This document shows, in pieces, positions 9,501-17,081 of a stretch of DNA of 64,000 nucleotides; the first letter of the stretch is position 1; the number at the start of each line of letters is the position of its first letter. The translations under genes and the position numbers were made by a program. Below the pieces are notes generated by a model. It did no database searches. It worked only from the letters and a program-made list of their open reading frames with translations, and was not told where the DNA came from. Source of the DNA: Chania fonticola_B (GTDB taxonomy: Bacteria > Pseudomonadota > Gammaproteobacteria > Enterobacterales > Enterobacteriaceae); assembly GCF_048537545.1 (NCBI RefSeq), contig NZ_CP183218.1. One strand, written 5' to 3'.

Positions 9501-10403
9501 AGGACGTTGGGCAGTGAAGATGGCGATTTTTTCACTCTCGGCGGTGAGTCCTTGCAAGCGATAAAAATCATTAATGCACTTAACGCTTACTGTCAGTTCG
9601 ATTTGAACCTGCGGGATATCTTTGAACACCCGAGCCTCGCAGAATTTTGCCAACATATTACACAGCTGGCACTCTCACGTTATGGGCTAAGTCAACACCA
9701 TCTGGATATTCGCTGCGCCATCAGCCGCTGTCTATCCGTCAATGCGAACTCGTCGACAAGCCCCGTGCTGTTTTTCCAACAGCCCGAAGGCCTAGACGAA
9801 CGCCGTTTGCTGGAGACCCTCCCCTCCGAACATAACGCGCGCATTCTCACGTCGCAGGAAGATGCTCATTGCTACACAGGTCAACTGCTGGCCGCCGCAG
9901 TATTTAACGTGCCGGAAGCACCTTTGCAATATGCAAGCTGGCTCAACACCCTACCTCTATTGTTGCACGCACTGGCGGGGAAAGTGCAAAAAATGATCTT
10001 TCTGTGTAACGCTTCAAACAGTACCAAGATCACGCAAGATCTATTGAACGGATACCGGCACGAAAAGCTGCTGTTGCTGCGCAAAGCCGATCACAGTCTT
10101 AGGTTCATCGATGATGGCTTAATCGAACTGATCGCCCTTTCAGCACAGTTGGGATACTTTCCCCATATTCGATTTGATACCACCAATGAGAGGCTGCGAG
10201 GTTGCGTACTTAAGAGTCTCGGCATCGACGATAGAGAGAGTACCGATCACCAAACCGCTTTCGCTGCGGTACAACAAAGGAACCCTGGGGTACAACTTTG
10301 CGACTTGTCTTACTGGCTCAATTTAATTGCCGCGAACAGCAAGCAGCAGCCATGTCATGGACGCAGTGACAAGCAAGACGTACCCCCCTTAGGGAAGGAG
10401 TGA
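6588..10403 (+). CDS. Nonribosomal peptide synthetase, C-A-T, lysine-like A domain
   Basis: The protein has 1271 residues. The condensation domain (1-430) carries HHLLLDG near 132-138, and its opening and HHLxxDG surroundings resemble EntF, whose C domain accepts dihydroxybenzoate from an aryl carrier. The A domain has TSGTTGVPKG near 602, FDASIEEI, NTYGPTEA near 744, YRTGD near 830 and LPNGKID. Aligned to the PheA pocket it gives D-A-E-D-I-G-T-V-V-K, an acidic pocket of the kind reported for lysine-type domains such as that of myxochelin synthesis. The carrier domain has FFTLGGESLQ near 984. About 240 further residues (1030-1271) match no domain I can name. There is no epimerase or TE. The gap to the next NRPS is 4 bases. 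Confidence 0.85.
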   Translation: MIKNKLLDPQVGFYYGNKISNDKSIYNIAEYVEISHPLDIARMKDAIDWVFSQTPTLYTMFAEDNGVPYQCTTVCKAAVELVDLSHHGDSMAVALALMEEDAGQSFLLNTPPLFRQKILSLGENHFLWYFCSHHLLLDGYSAYLLIHQVAETYRNLPLQPQRLSETPTLNELLKAESEYKFSAGYQADKQFWHKTCSQLPVPTTLARTNMPSGRVIRHTESFLCSASLFSLQTNQPSWMAKILAAVMVHLYFCTGESAPVIGIPMMARKGHLARQALTCQTNVLPLAIDIKETATGLQLAHEVERKLKQIKKHQAFRYEEIKSMRGNASHSPLFNIVVNIIPFEASASFSPTQRSVVRNIRSGGAQDLVFNLRPDINSQTLRLEIDADSGLYDRASLARHSLAVQKLCSLLHSEQENASVRQLRQHFPLSLYGKEHDSDVVDVMQRIERTATHAPQSLAICTPEHPSKSLRELSYALLQQQVSIWSNLLAPVRATNTALLIDLPKGPEAVIFMLASLQLNMPFVNLNSNADDAEYRRLLEQFDDAILITERTLNRHSLLRASCHWQSLVLAVPKDFTHCAFFHRRMPANNTEFPAGIGYIMFTSGTTGVPKGVICGRWALNVFTAAAIERYNIEAHDRVLQFAPLHFDASIEEIFMTLAVGASLYIAPDASAHSFPDLLEFCATHRLSLLDLPTAYFNELLFALGGELQLPASVKTVIVGGESLSARAKELWFLQPPCGRRLINTYGPTEATVVATAAEVKNDDAAITIGSPLSGVFVAIVGENLATVPLGCSGELLIAGATVCLGYLNQPALSAEKFVTIEMGDRQILAYRTGDIACLDQDRQLLFLGRKVHETKIAGKRVNMREIEACIGRLPGVVEVAVLAKSGDTGAVLYAHYHSPQPLDELGRRTLFGMLPNSHIPKSFIHHQTPLVKLPNGKIDYRTLERHSVESTLKDELHSTTFNALVQEIWLRTLGSEDGDFFTLGGESLQAIKIINALNAYCQFDLNLRDIFEHPSLAEFCQHITQLALSRYGLSQHHLDIRCAISRCLSVNANSSTSPVLFFQQPEGLDERRLLETLPSEHNARILTSQEDAHCYTGQLLAAAVFNVPEAPLQYASWLNTLPLLLHALAGKVQKMIFLCNASNSTKITQDLLNGYRHEKLLLLRKADHSLRFIDDGLIELIALSAQLGYFPHIRFDTTNERLRGCVLKSLGIDDRESTDHQTAFAAVQQRNPGVQLCDLSYWLNLIAANSKQQPCHGRSDKQDVPPLGKE

Positions 10404-10407
10404 GTTT

Positions 10408-13400
10408 ATGAGCGTAGCAGGCCTGATACATCTGATGGAAATGGCAAAAAAAGGTGCCAACTTCGGCAAGCTATCGCCACAGCATCTGGAAATCAGCAAT
10501 ATCACCGATACCGAAATCAATGCCGCGCAACCAGACATAGCAGCATTTCTTTCTACATGCACAGCGGCTAAATCCGCGCAGTATGAAGGGAAAAAACCGA
10601 AATATCTCGTCAACCGTTATGCGGGACAATACCTCTGGCTATACGAAAACTTCACGAAAAATAGCCCCATGTATAATATCCCGATAGCCAAGGAGATCAT
10701 CGGAACCTTTGAGCCCGCACGCTTGATTTCCGCGTTGAAAAAAATGCTTAAACGTCATGCTGCGCTATGCGGTCGCTATCAGCTTGACGGTGAAAACATC
10801 GCCGTCGATATCGTTTCCCCCGATACGACCATTTTTGAACGTTGCCTGGAAGATATCAACACGCTTGATGAAGAGGCGCAGCAAAACAGCGTGATGTCCG
10901 CTCTGGAAGCACAATGCAGCGTTCCGTTCAATCTTGGCGCAGAACTCCCACTGCGTTGCCGTATCCTGAGAAAAAACGCGCAGCACCACTATCTGTTTTT
11001 GACCTTCCACCATTGCATAGTAGATGGCTGGACTGCCAACTTACTGGTTGACGAACTCAGCCGTGACTACTGTTCTGATGAAGAACATCGTCCTCAGTAT
11101 GACGACAGCCATGCTTTTTTCCGCTTCCTTGAAGATCCTTTTCTAACCGTCGCAAACGTCAATGATAGCCTTGAGTTTTGGCTTGATGAGCTGCGCTATG
11201 CTCCTGAAAAACACACATTGGACTATGACATTGCCATTACTGCAACGGATAAAGCGCAAAACATCGTCAGAGAAACGCTGGCTGGCGATTTGCAGCAAGC
11301 CTTGACGCAACAGGCTAAACGCGCCGGTACGTCACTATTTGCATTGCTGCACACAGCCTTCGCTCTGCTCATCGCCAGGGAGTCGGCTTCGGAACGAGTG
11401 GTCATCGGCAGCCCGGTCGCCAACAGAAACGAACCGGCATTAAACTCTGCCGTTGGAAGTTTCGTTAACACTGTAGCTCACCAATTTCATATCAACACAG
11501 ACGACAAATTCAGTACTTTATTGCAAAAAAGCGCCGATAAATTTGCCCGCGCGTTTAAGCATCAGGGACTGCCTTTCTCCTATTTGGTTGAACAATTGAA
11601 ACCTGCACGCGGCAAATTTCATCCCATTTTCCAGATCATGCTCGTTTGCCAACATCGCAAAAGCAACGAACTGATTTTTGGTTCAGCGCAGGTTGATACG
11701 CTGCCGAGAAATTATGCCCCGCCTAAATTTGATCTGGTGCTGGAAGTCATCTCCACCATGGACGGCATTCAATTTGAATGGCAATACAACGCCAAGCTGT
11801 TCGCACCTCAACGCATCAAAGCATTGTCGCAGGCTTATGCGCTTCTGCTGGAGCAAATTTCACACGATCCCATGCAAACCGTCGGCCGTTACTCCCTAAC
11901 GCCAACTAACGATATCGCGCAATTGCGCAAGCTTTCTATGGGCGCGGAGATGCCGGAGTTTCTTCACCAAAACCTTTCGCAGCAGCTGTGGCGCGCCGGT
12001 AACGAACATGCAGCCCTGCCAGCATTGATCGAAGGTGAGCGCGTGTGGAGCTACGATGAACTGCTTCATCATGCTAGTACAGTCGCATATTGGCTGGAAA
12101 CTCACACTGTTCAGGAAGCACTGATCGCTATCGATCTCCCTCGTGGTGCGCTGCAAGCCATCGTGGCGCTCGGTATCCTTCTGTCAGGACGCGCTTATTT
12201 GCCTCTCGCAGAGGGACTGCCGGACGCACGCGTCGCTGACGTTATCCGATTGTCGGGCTGCAATTGGGTTATCAATAACGCATCACATGGGCACTCTCGC
12301 TATCCGTTGGATACCCATTGTCAGGATCTGGATACGATATTTTCCACAATCCGCTTGCATGATGAATTTCATTTCACTCCTGGGAAAGCGCATGATCTCG
12401 CTTATGTCATTTACACCTCGGGGACAACAGGAACGCCGAAAGGCGTGGCAATCGAGCATGGTGCCGTCACCAACACCCTGTTAACTATGAACTGGCTGTT
12501 CCATGTTTCTCCTCGGGACAACATATTAGCCATCGCGGATTTGGCTTTCGACCTGTCGGTTTATGACCTATTCGGCAGTTGGTTAGCGGGTGCCACGGTC
12601 ATCAGTTTGTCGGCGCAAGACGCCAAAGAACCAGCCTCATGGCTGTTTGCAATACGGCAAAACCAGATTAGCATCTGGAACTCTGTCCCCGCCATATTGC
12701 AAATGCTGATGCAATATTGTGAGCAGGAAAACATCGCTTCCTTGCCTGAATTGCGACAAATTTGGTTGAGCGGAGATCGCATTTCGCCACGGTTGATCGC
12801 ACAAGCGCACAGACTATGCCCTAACGCGTGTATCACCAGCTTGGGCGGTGCGACTGAAGGGGCGATCTGGTCGATTTATCATCCTCTTACGCGAGATACA
12901 CAATTCAGAAAAGCAATACCTTATGGTGTAGCTCTGCCCAACCAGAACATGTGGGTATTGGATGAAAATCATAAGCCGTGCGGCTATGGCGCAACGGGTG
13001 ATATCTATATCGGTGGCACTGGGGTAGCACGCGAATATTGGCGCGATCGGCAAACCACCTCCGCCAGTTTTATTACGTGCTCAGAGCTCGGTGGCCGTTT
13101 GTACCGCACAGGCGATCGCGGTCGTTGGAATCGCTGCGGCTATATCGAATTTCTTGGCCGCGAAGACCAACAGGTTAAATTACAAGGATTCCGTGTGGAA
13201 CTGGGCGATATCGAGTTCGTTATTAAAAACAACGCACTGGTTTCGGAAGCATGCGTAGTATGCTGCAACGATCCAGACAGTGGCATACGTCACCTAGAAG
13301 CTTATATAGTATTGACGCCAGAGGGAAAATCGAGTGCGCAAGCGGAAGTGCAACTGCGAGAACATGTGGCCTCCGCGCTACCTGCCTATATGGCGCCAAC

Positions 13401-14550
13401 GCGATACCACGTCATCGAACACTTCCCACTCTCGCACAATGGAAAATTGGATCGTTCATTATTATCCTCGAACGACGTTCTCTTACAGGCCCAACCAGGC
13501 CCAATCTCTCCAACAATCGCGGCTGAGTTGCAGCATCTACAGATGCTACTGGCAGAAACGCTGGGTTGCGAGCCCAATCAGATAGATCCCCACGCTAGTT
13601 TCTTCCGCAATGGCGGCAGTTCGCTGTCCGGCATTACCTTCTTGGGGAAAATTAAACGAGCCTTGAACGTCGAGTTGACGCTTGCCGAAATTCTTAGCTA
13701 CCAACAGCTAACGTCTCTTGCCGAACGCATTCATCAGAATAGCCCGTTAGCGCTGTCGGTACTGTCCGAGACAGTAAACCGTCCTTCACTACCTACGCTG
13801 TATTTGGTACATGGTGCTGGCGGACAAATTCACCAATACAGCAGATTGATACGGAAGTTGTCTCCTTATGCCAACGTCAGAACGATCGCCAGTCCGGGAT
13901 TGGCGGGGCCAGGAGACAGCGTCTCCGTGACCATGCAGCAGTTGGCTGCCGCGCATTTAGCTAGCATTCCACAAAGCGAACGTGCATCGGCAGTGATCGC
14001 AGGTTGGTCGTTGGGCGGTCAATTAGCCATCCATATGGCAGCCTTAGCCACACAGCAAGGCGAGTCATTTGCGCATGCTGTCGTCATCGACAGCAGTTTA
14101 CCGTCGTCATCCCCGTCGAAGAAACGTCACTTTAGCGTCGCACAGTGTTATCTAAACCTTTTCGACTCTCTCGGTATAGCTCGTCGTTTATACCAGCCTG
14201 GAAAAACGCCACCTCAGAGCAATACTATCGACGAAGTCAGGGGGCACTTCGTTTTGAATCAGTCTGTCCTTGCTGAAAAAATTACGCTTGAGCATGCTGA
14301 AGCCTTTTGTTTGGCGATAAAAAAAGCGTTCGAACTGACTGATAGCGCAGGTGAACTACCGAAACTCAACATTCCGTTGACGTTATGGCTTAACCAAGAA
14401 CGATTACGTAAACAACCCGACCTTTCACAGAGGTGGAGAGCACAATCATCTCATAATGTTAGTATCACCTGTTGCGCAGAAACGCATTACAGCATTCTTG
14501 ACAGCACATTGCTTCATAATACGTTGAAATCTCTATTGCTCAATTTGTAA
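10408..14550 (+). CDS. Nonribosomal peptide synthetase, C-A-T-TE, cysteine-like A domain
   Basis: The protein has 1380 residues. Residues 1-65 look like a TubC-type docking helix region. The C domain has HHCIVDG near 201-207, so it is an ordinary condensation domain and not a heterocyclisation domain. The A domain has YTSGTTGTPKG near 669, FDLSVYDLFG near 714 and GGATEGAIW near 812. Pocket residues read D-L-Y-N-W-S-L-I-W-K, one change from the cysteine code DLYNLSLIWK. The carrier domain has FFRNGGSSLSG near 1067. A type I thioesterase closes the protein with GWSLGG (Ser about 1201) and a late His in ETHYSI near 1359. It is the terminating module and would release an acyl-Lys-Cys-type product, or hand it to a transferase. 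Confidence 0.87.
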   Translation: MSVAGLIHLMEMAKKGANFGKLSPQHLEISNITDTEINAAQPDIAAFLSTCTAAKSAQYEGKKPKYLVNRYAGQYLWLYENFTKNSPMYNIPIAKEIIGTFEPARLISALKKMLKRHAALCGRYQLDGENIAVDIVSPDTTIFERCLEDINTLDEEAQQNSVMSALEAQCSVPFNLGAELPLRCRILRKNAQHHYLFLTFHHCIVDGWTANLLVDELSRDYCSDEEHRPQYDDSHAFFRFLEDPFLTVANVNDSLEFWLDELRYAPEKHTLDYDIAITATDKAQNIVRETLAGDLQQALTQQAKRAGTSLFALLHTAFALLIARESASERVVIGSPVANRNEPALNSAVGSFVNTVAHQFHINTDDKFSTLLQKSADKFARAFKHQGLPFSYLVEQLKPARGKFHPIFQIMLVCQHRKSNELIFGSAQVDTLPRNYAPPKFDLVLEVISTMDGIQFEWQYNAKLFAPQRIKALSQAYALLLEQISHDPMQTVGRYSLTPTNDIAQLRKLSMGAEMPEFLHQNLSQQLWRAGNEHAALPALIEGERVWSYDELLHHASTVAYWLETHTVQEALIAIDLPRGALQAIVALGILLSGRAYLPLAEGLPDARVADVIRLSGCNWVINNASHGHSRYPLDTHCQDLDTIFSTIRLHDEFHFTPGKAHDLAYVIYTSGTTGTPKGVAIEHGAVTNTLLTMNWLFHVSPRDNILAIADLAFDLSVYDLFGSWLAGATVISLSAQDAKEPASWLFAIRQNQISIWNSVPAILQMLMQYCEQENIASLPELRQIWLSGDRISPRLIAQAHRLCPNACITSLGGATEGAIWSIYHPLTRDTQFRKAIPYGVALPNQNMWVLDENHKPCGYGATGDIYIGGTGVAREYWRDRQTTSASFITCSELGGRLYRTGDRGRWNRCGYIEFLGREDQQVKLQGFRVELGDIEFVIKNNALVSEACVVCCNDPDSGIRHLEAYIVLTPEGKSSAQAEVQLREHVASALPAYMAPTRYHVIEHFPLSHNGKLDRSLLSSNDVLLQAQPGPISPTIAAELQHLQMLLAETLGCEPNQIDPHASFFRNGGSSLSGITFLGKIKRALNVELTLAEILSYQQLTSLAERIHQNSPLALSVLSETVNRPSLPTLYLVHGAGGQIHQYSRLIRKLSPYANVRTIASPGLAGPGDSVSVTMQQLAAAHLASIPQSERASAVIAGWSLGGQLAIHMAALATQQGESFAHAVVIDSSLPSSSPSKKRHFSVAQCYLNLFDSLGIARRLYQPGKTPPQSNTIDEVRGHFVLNQSVLAEKITLEHAEAFCLAIKKAFELTDSAGELPKLNIPLTLWLNQERLRKQPDLSQRWRAQSSHNVSITCCAETHYSILDSTLLHNTLKSLLLNL

Positions 14551-14607
14551 GGCCTGATAGAAGAAATGCGATAGAGAACATACCAAATATTTAGCAGCTA
14601 TTTTTAT

Positions 14608-14636
14608 TTGACACATTTGGTTTTTAATATTATCAA
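14608..14636 (+). promoter_or_regulatory. Putative promoter for the precursor peptide gene
   Basis: TTGACA at 14608-14613 is a perfect -35 and TATCAA follows after 17 bases (4 of 6). It lies in an AT-rich gap 200 bases before the peptide start, so the peptide can be transcribed apart from the NRPS genes. An AGGAGGT at 14652-14658 has no usable start codon after it. Confidence 0.5.
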
Positions 14637-14836
14637 ATACTATCTTATAACAGGAGGTGTACCAAAAAATCAATCCTATCCGTGTCTGATTTCGCTTGGT
14701 TTTTACTTAATTAGAGAAAATCGAACATTCGATAAATCTAATCCTTATGTAAAAAACCAATTCAGTCAGAGCATTGCAACATGCGGGTTATGCACACCAA
14801 CCCACGAAATAACACACTAAATAGAGAGAGATTAAC

Positions 14837-15013
14837 ATGAAAGAATTAGATAAGGAATTTCTTGAAAACGTTTCTGGTGGTTACAGCGGGATTCTTGCTG
14901 GAGCATCTGGTTTAGGCAATAACAGCCCGAGCACAAATGCTGGAACCATTATAGGCTCAAGAGTACCTAGTAATAATGGCTCTTCAAATAACAGCCATTT
15001 TAACCAGAACTGA
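14837..15013 (+). CDS. Double-glycine microcin/bacteriocin precursor peptide
   Basis: The 58-residue product starts MKELDKEFLENVSGG, a textbook double-glycine leader (hydrophobic residues at about -12, -7 and -4, GG at -2/-1), cut after residue 15 by C39 exporters such as the one encoded at 17082. The predicted mature peptide is 43 residues, without Cys, Lys, Asp or Glu and very rich in Ser, Asn and Gly. It begins YSGILAGASG and ends with a Ser/Asn-rich tail (NNGSSNNS then HFNQN). Siderophore microcins also have Ser/Gly-rich tails, but theirs end in Ser, unlike this one. Many Ser, Thr and Asn side chains could take a sugar. A GAGAGAG ribosome site precedes the ATG. No immunity gene overlaps it. 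Confidence 0.85.
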   Translation: MKELDKEFLENVSGGYSGILAGASGLGNNSPSTNAGTIIGSRVPSNNGSSNNSHFNQN

Positions 15014-15030
15014 ACATTTAACCATTGAGA

Positions 15031-15053
15031 ATGCCCTCCTTAAAGGAGGGCAT
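15031..15053 (+). promoter_or_regulatory. Hairpin between precursor and glycosyltransferase genes, covering the ribosome site
   Basis: ATGCCCTCCTT (15031-15041) and AAGGAGGGCAT (15043-15053) are perfect complements. The right arm contains the AGGAGG that would serve the next gene, so translation of the glycosyltransferase may be held low relative to the peptide. There is no U tract, so it is not a classic terminator, but it could stabilise the peptide mRNA end. Confidence 0.6.
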
Positions 15054-15061
15054 TATGACAA

Positions 15062-16636
15062 ATGAAAAAGCTAAGCGATAAAATAGCCACTCTGCGAGAA
15101 AAATTTTTTTATAGCTATAAGATTAAACCTAATGAAATAAAAGGGAAACACAGTAATGAACTATTAATCCTATTAGACATACTTGAAACTGTTTACGTTG
15201 AAATTATATCTAAGTCATCGTACAACAGTAAAGAAGCCAACATAAACTCCATCGCCGAAACATTTAGCCATGCAGCTATCGCTTATGAGTCAGAGATCAC
15301 CAGCAATATTTTGAAAAGTCTTATTTTTATAGATGAGTTACTTATTTCTATAGAAAATAATTTTCATGACATTCCTATGTACATCCTGAAAAAAAAGCTA
15401 TTAGCCTTATACCAACTCGCTTTTAACTCAAATACACACAAAGAATTAAACAACAAATTAATTCACTTTATTTGGATTGGTGAAATATCAAAAATTCAAC
15501 TCAAGCATGTTGAGTTATGGGCAAGGCGTAATAATGACTATCGTGTTATGTTATGGATGGATCCCAAAACACTCTTAGCAGGTGAGCTATTGAAAGCAAA
15601 AAAAGCAACATTGCGTCCCGATGAAACTTCAAAGGACGAAGCATTGCGAGCACAACGCCAATGTTGGTACTTTTCACAGGAGAGAAATATATTTAATGAC
15701 GAAATAATAGTAGAATATCTTACTGATGTATCAGGTAAAAAATTCTCTAGTCGTTATATAAATAAAGCACGTAAGGAATTTATTAACATCAAGTCAAGCT
15801 ATCGCAACATAAAAATAATGGATATTAACAGCCTAATTAGTAAATATGAAAACAGAGGGATACTTAAAATTTACAATTTTGAAATATTCTATAGAACTAA
15901 TCTCGCCGCAGCATCGGATGTGATAAGACTACTGGTTCTATCAGAGTTCGGTGGAATTTACATTGATATCGATACGCTACCTAAAATAAACATTGATTTC
16001 CCACATACTGACAGATATTTAACTGATAATAACCTGCATGATCAACACAATGAAAAAATAGAGGCAATGAAAAACACAATGACATTTGAAAAATTTTGGG
16101 AGATAGAACATAAAGAAAGAAAAATGTTTGAGAGCAATGACTGCTTCGATAGCTCAGCATTGTTCAATGCCATGAAAAAGGATTTACGCAACACTGGAAA
16201 TAACAGTATATTCTGCAGTTTGAAAGAAATAAGAATCCCTTTCGACATACCTCTACTCAGCAGACATAAAAAAAAGAACAATGTGTTTTTTAGTAACGTT
16301 ATAGTCGCCAACAGTAATTCAGCAGCAATAGATCTATCGCTAAAGATTATAAATGAAAATTATAGAAAAATATTTTTGTTGGTAGAAAGCAACATCCAGA
16401 ATGACTTTATTTTCAATTATGCTCTTGATGGATACAAAAACAATTCGAGGCTAACGTTGAATATCTCAGGCCCTGGGGTTCTACTAAGAGCAATTTTCTT
16501 AACAATAATTGACACCTTAGAATTACCACAAGATATACCGGAGTCTGCATTATTAGGTTTTTTAAATACTCACTTATCCTTCACCGAACAGACGATGGAA
16601 ACAGAGTCAGGCCTAGCTTCATCGTGGATGAAATAG
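15062..16636 (+). CDS. TcdA/TcdB-type (GT44) glycosyltransferase
   Basis: The 524-residue protein contains the large-clostridial-toxin glycosyltransferase pattern. LIHFIWIGE near 133-141 is followed by W...N.DYRVMLWMD, then YRTNLAAASDVIRLLVLSE, and FGGIYIDIDTLP with the DxD metal/UDP-sugar motif at about Asp302 and Asp304. TcdB shows the same NLAAASDILR...GGMYLDVD order. Residues 1-130 are helical and unassigned. Toxin relatives glucosylate host GTPases, but here the gene sits 48 bases after a secreted-peptide gene, so the peptide or its appendage is the likelier acceptor. The AGGAGG is 12 bases from this ATG but 5 bases from an ATG at 15055 that opens only 8 codons. The gene is AT-rich, unlike the backbone. 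Confidence 0.8.
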   Translation: MKKLSDKIATLREKFFYSYKIKPNEIKGKHSNELLILLDILETVYVEIISKSSYNSKEANINSIAETFSHAAIAYESEITSNILKSLIFIDELLISIENNFHDIPMYILKKKLLALYQLAFNSNTHKELNNKLIHFIWIGEISKIQLKHVELWARRNNDYRVMLWMDPKTLLAGELLKAKKATLRPDETSKDEALRAQRQCWYFSQERNIFNDEIIVEYLTDVSGKKFSSRYINKARKEFINIKSSYRNIKIMDINSLISKYENRGILKIYNFEIFYRTNLAAASDVIRLLVLSEFGGIYIDIDTLPKINIDFPHTDRYLTDNNLHDQHNEKIEAMKNTMTFEKFWEIEHKERKMFESNDCFDSSALFNAMKKDLRNTGNNSIFCSLKEIRIPFDIPLLSRHKKKNNVFFSNVIVANSNSAAIDLSLKIINENYRKIFLLVESNIQNDFIFNYALDGYKNNSRLTLNISGPGVLLRAIFLTIIDTLELPQDIPESALLGFLNTHLSFTEQTMETESGLASSWMK

Positions 16637-16637
16637 A

Positions 16638-16667
16638 AAGCAGAGTCGAAAAATGACGACCCTGCTT
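16638..16667. terminator. Bidirectional terminator between the glycosyltransferase and the small gene
   Basis: AAGCAGAGTCG (16638-16648) pairs with CGACCCTGCTT (16657-16667) with one G-U pair and an 8-base A/T-rich loop. It follows the glycosyltransferase stop on the plus strand and the 30-codon gene on the minus strand, where a T-rich stretch follows. Confidence 0.6.
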
Positions 16668-16674
16668 GTTTAGG

Positions 16675-16767
16675 TTATTTACTATTTAATTTATCTAATC
16701 TTTTTTCACAATAATCATATGCGAAAAAAGCGACAACGAACTGTAAGACCATTAGAACTAAAAACAT
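16675..16767 (-). CDS. 30-residue membrane peptide, immunity candidate
   Basis: GGAGG sits 4 bases before an ATG that opens a 30-codon frame. Residues 2-17 (FLVLMVLQFVVAFFAY) form one hydrophobic span, followed by a charged tail with Glu21, Lys22, Arg23, Asp25, Lys26 and Lys30. A promoter (16799-16827) and a terminator (16638-16667) frame it as its own small unit. It lies between the modification genes and the exporter genes of the island. Microcin immunity proteins are small membrane proteins, but usually longer (about 50-100 residues), so the immunity role is an inference from place and topology only. It could also be a regulatory membrane peptide. Confidence 0.55.
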   Translation of the reverse strand: MFLVLMVLQFVVAFFAYDYCEKRLDKLNSK

Positions 16768-17081
16768 AAAACCTCCATTTCCTATTAATGGAATAGAAAA
16801 GATAACATTTTAAAGATGATAGTTCAATAAATAAACCACCGAAAACATGTTATTTAGATCACTTACATACGTTTAAATGCATTATAAATAACAGCCAAGT
16901 TCAGCCGTTATTGGCCAAGAAGCTCAATGCCTCACCCGCACCACTGGTTAGCATAAATGATACCGCTTGTATTAACAGGATTATGTGAAATTATTAATAC
17001 ATAGGGTTTCATAGCTTTACGCCACCTTAAATTAATATTTACACATAGAGATAAAAGTATTTGATCACACCATCTCTATTT
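16768..17081. other. AT-rich gap between small gene and exporter
   Basis: Apart from the minus-strand promoter at 16799-16827 no supported gene was found. One minus-strand 26-codon frame near 16935-17012 lacks a good ribosome site. Confidence 0.5.
16799..16827 (-). promoter_or_regulatory. Putative promoter of the 30-residue peptide gene
   Basis: On the minus strand TTGAAC (16822-16827) and TATCTT (16799-16804) are separated by 17 bases, about 30 bases upstream of the GGAGG-ATG. Each box matches 4 of 6 consensus positions. Confidence 0.45.

Noticed and set aside
6588..14550. Heterocyclisation (thiazoline) chemistry in the Cys module
   Set aside because: The second condensation domain has HHxxxDG and not the DxxxxDxxS motif of Cy domains, so ring formation is not supported.
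14608..14820. Seventy-codon frame before the precursor peptide
   Set aside because: It starts at the TTG of a -35 promoter box, has no ribosome site, and does not resemble a secreted peptide or immunity protein.
14562..14836. Fur-like site for the precursor gene itself
   Set aside because: The AT-rich leader has scattered ATTAT runs but no match comparable to the two reported sites.
16935..17012. Minus-strand 26-codon frame as a further immunity candidate
   Set aside because: Not hydrophobic enough, no clear ribosome site or promoter.
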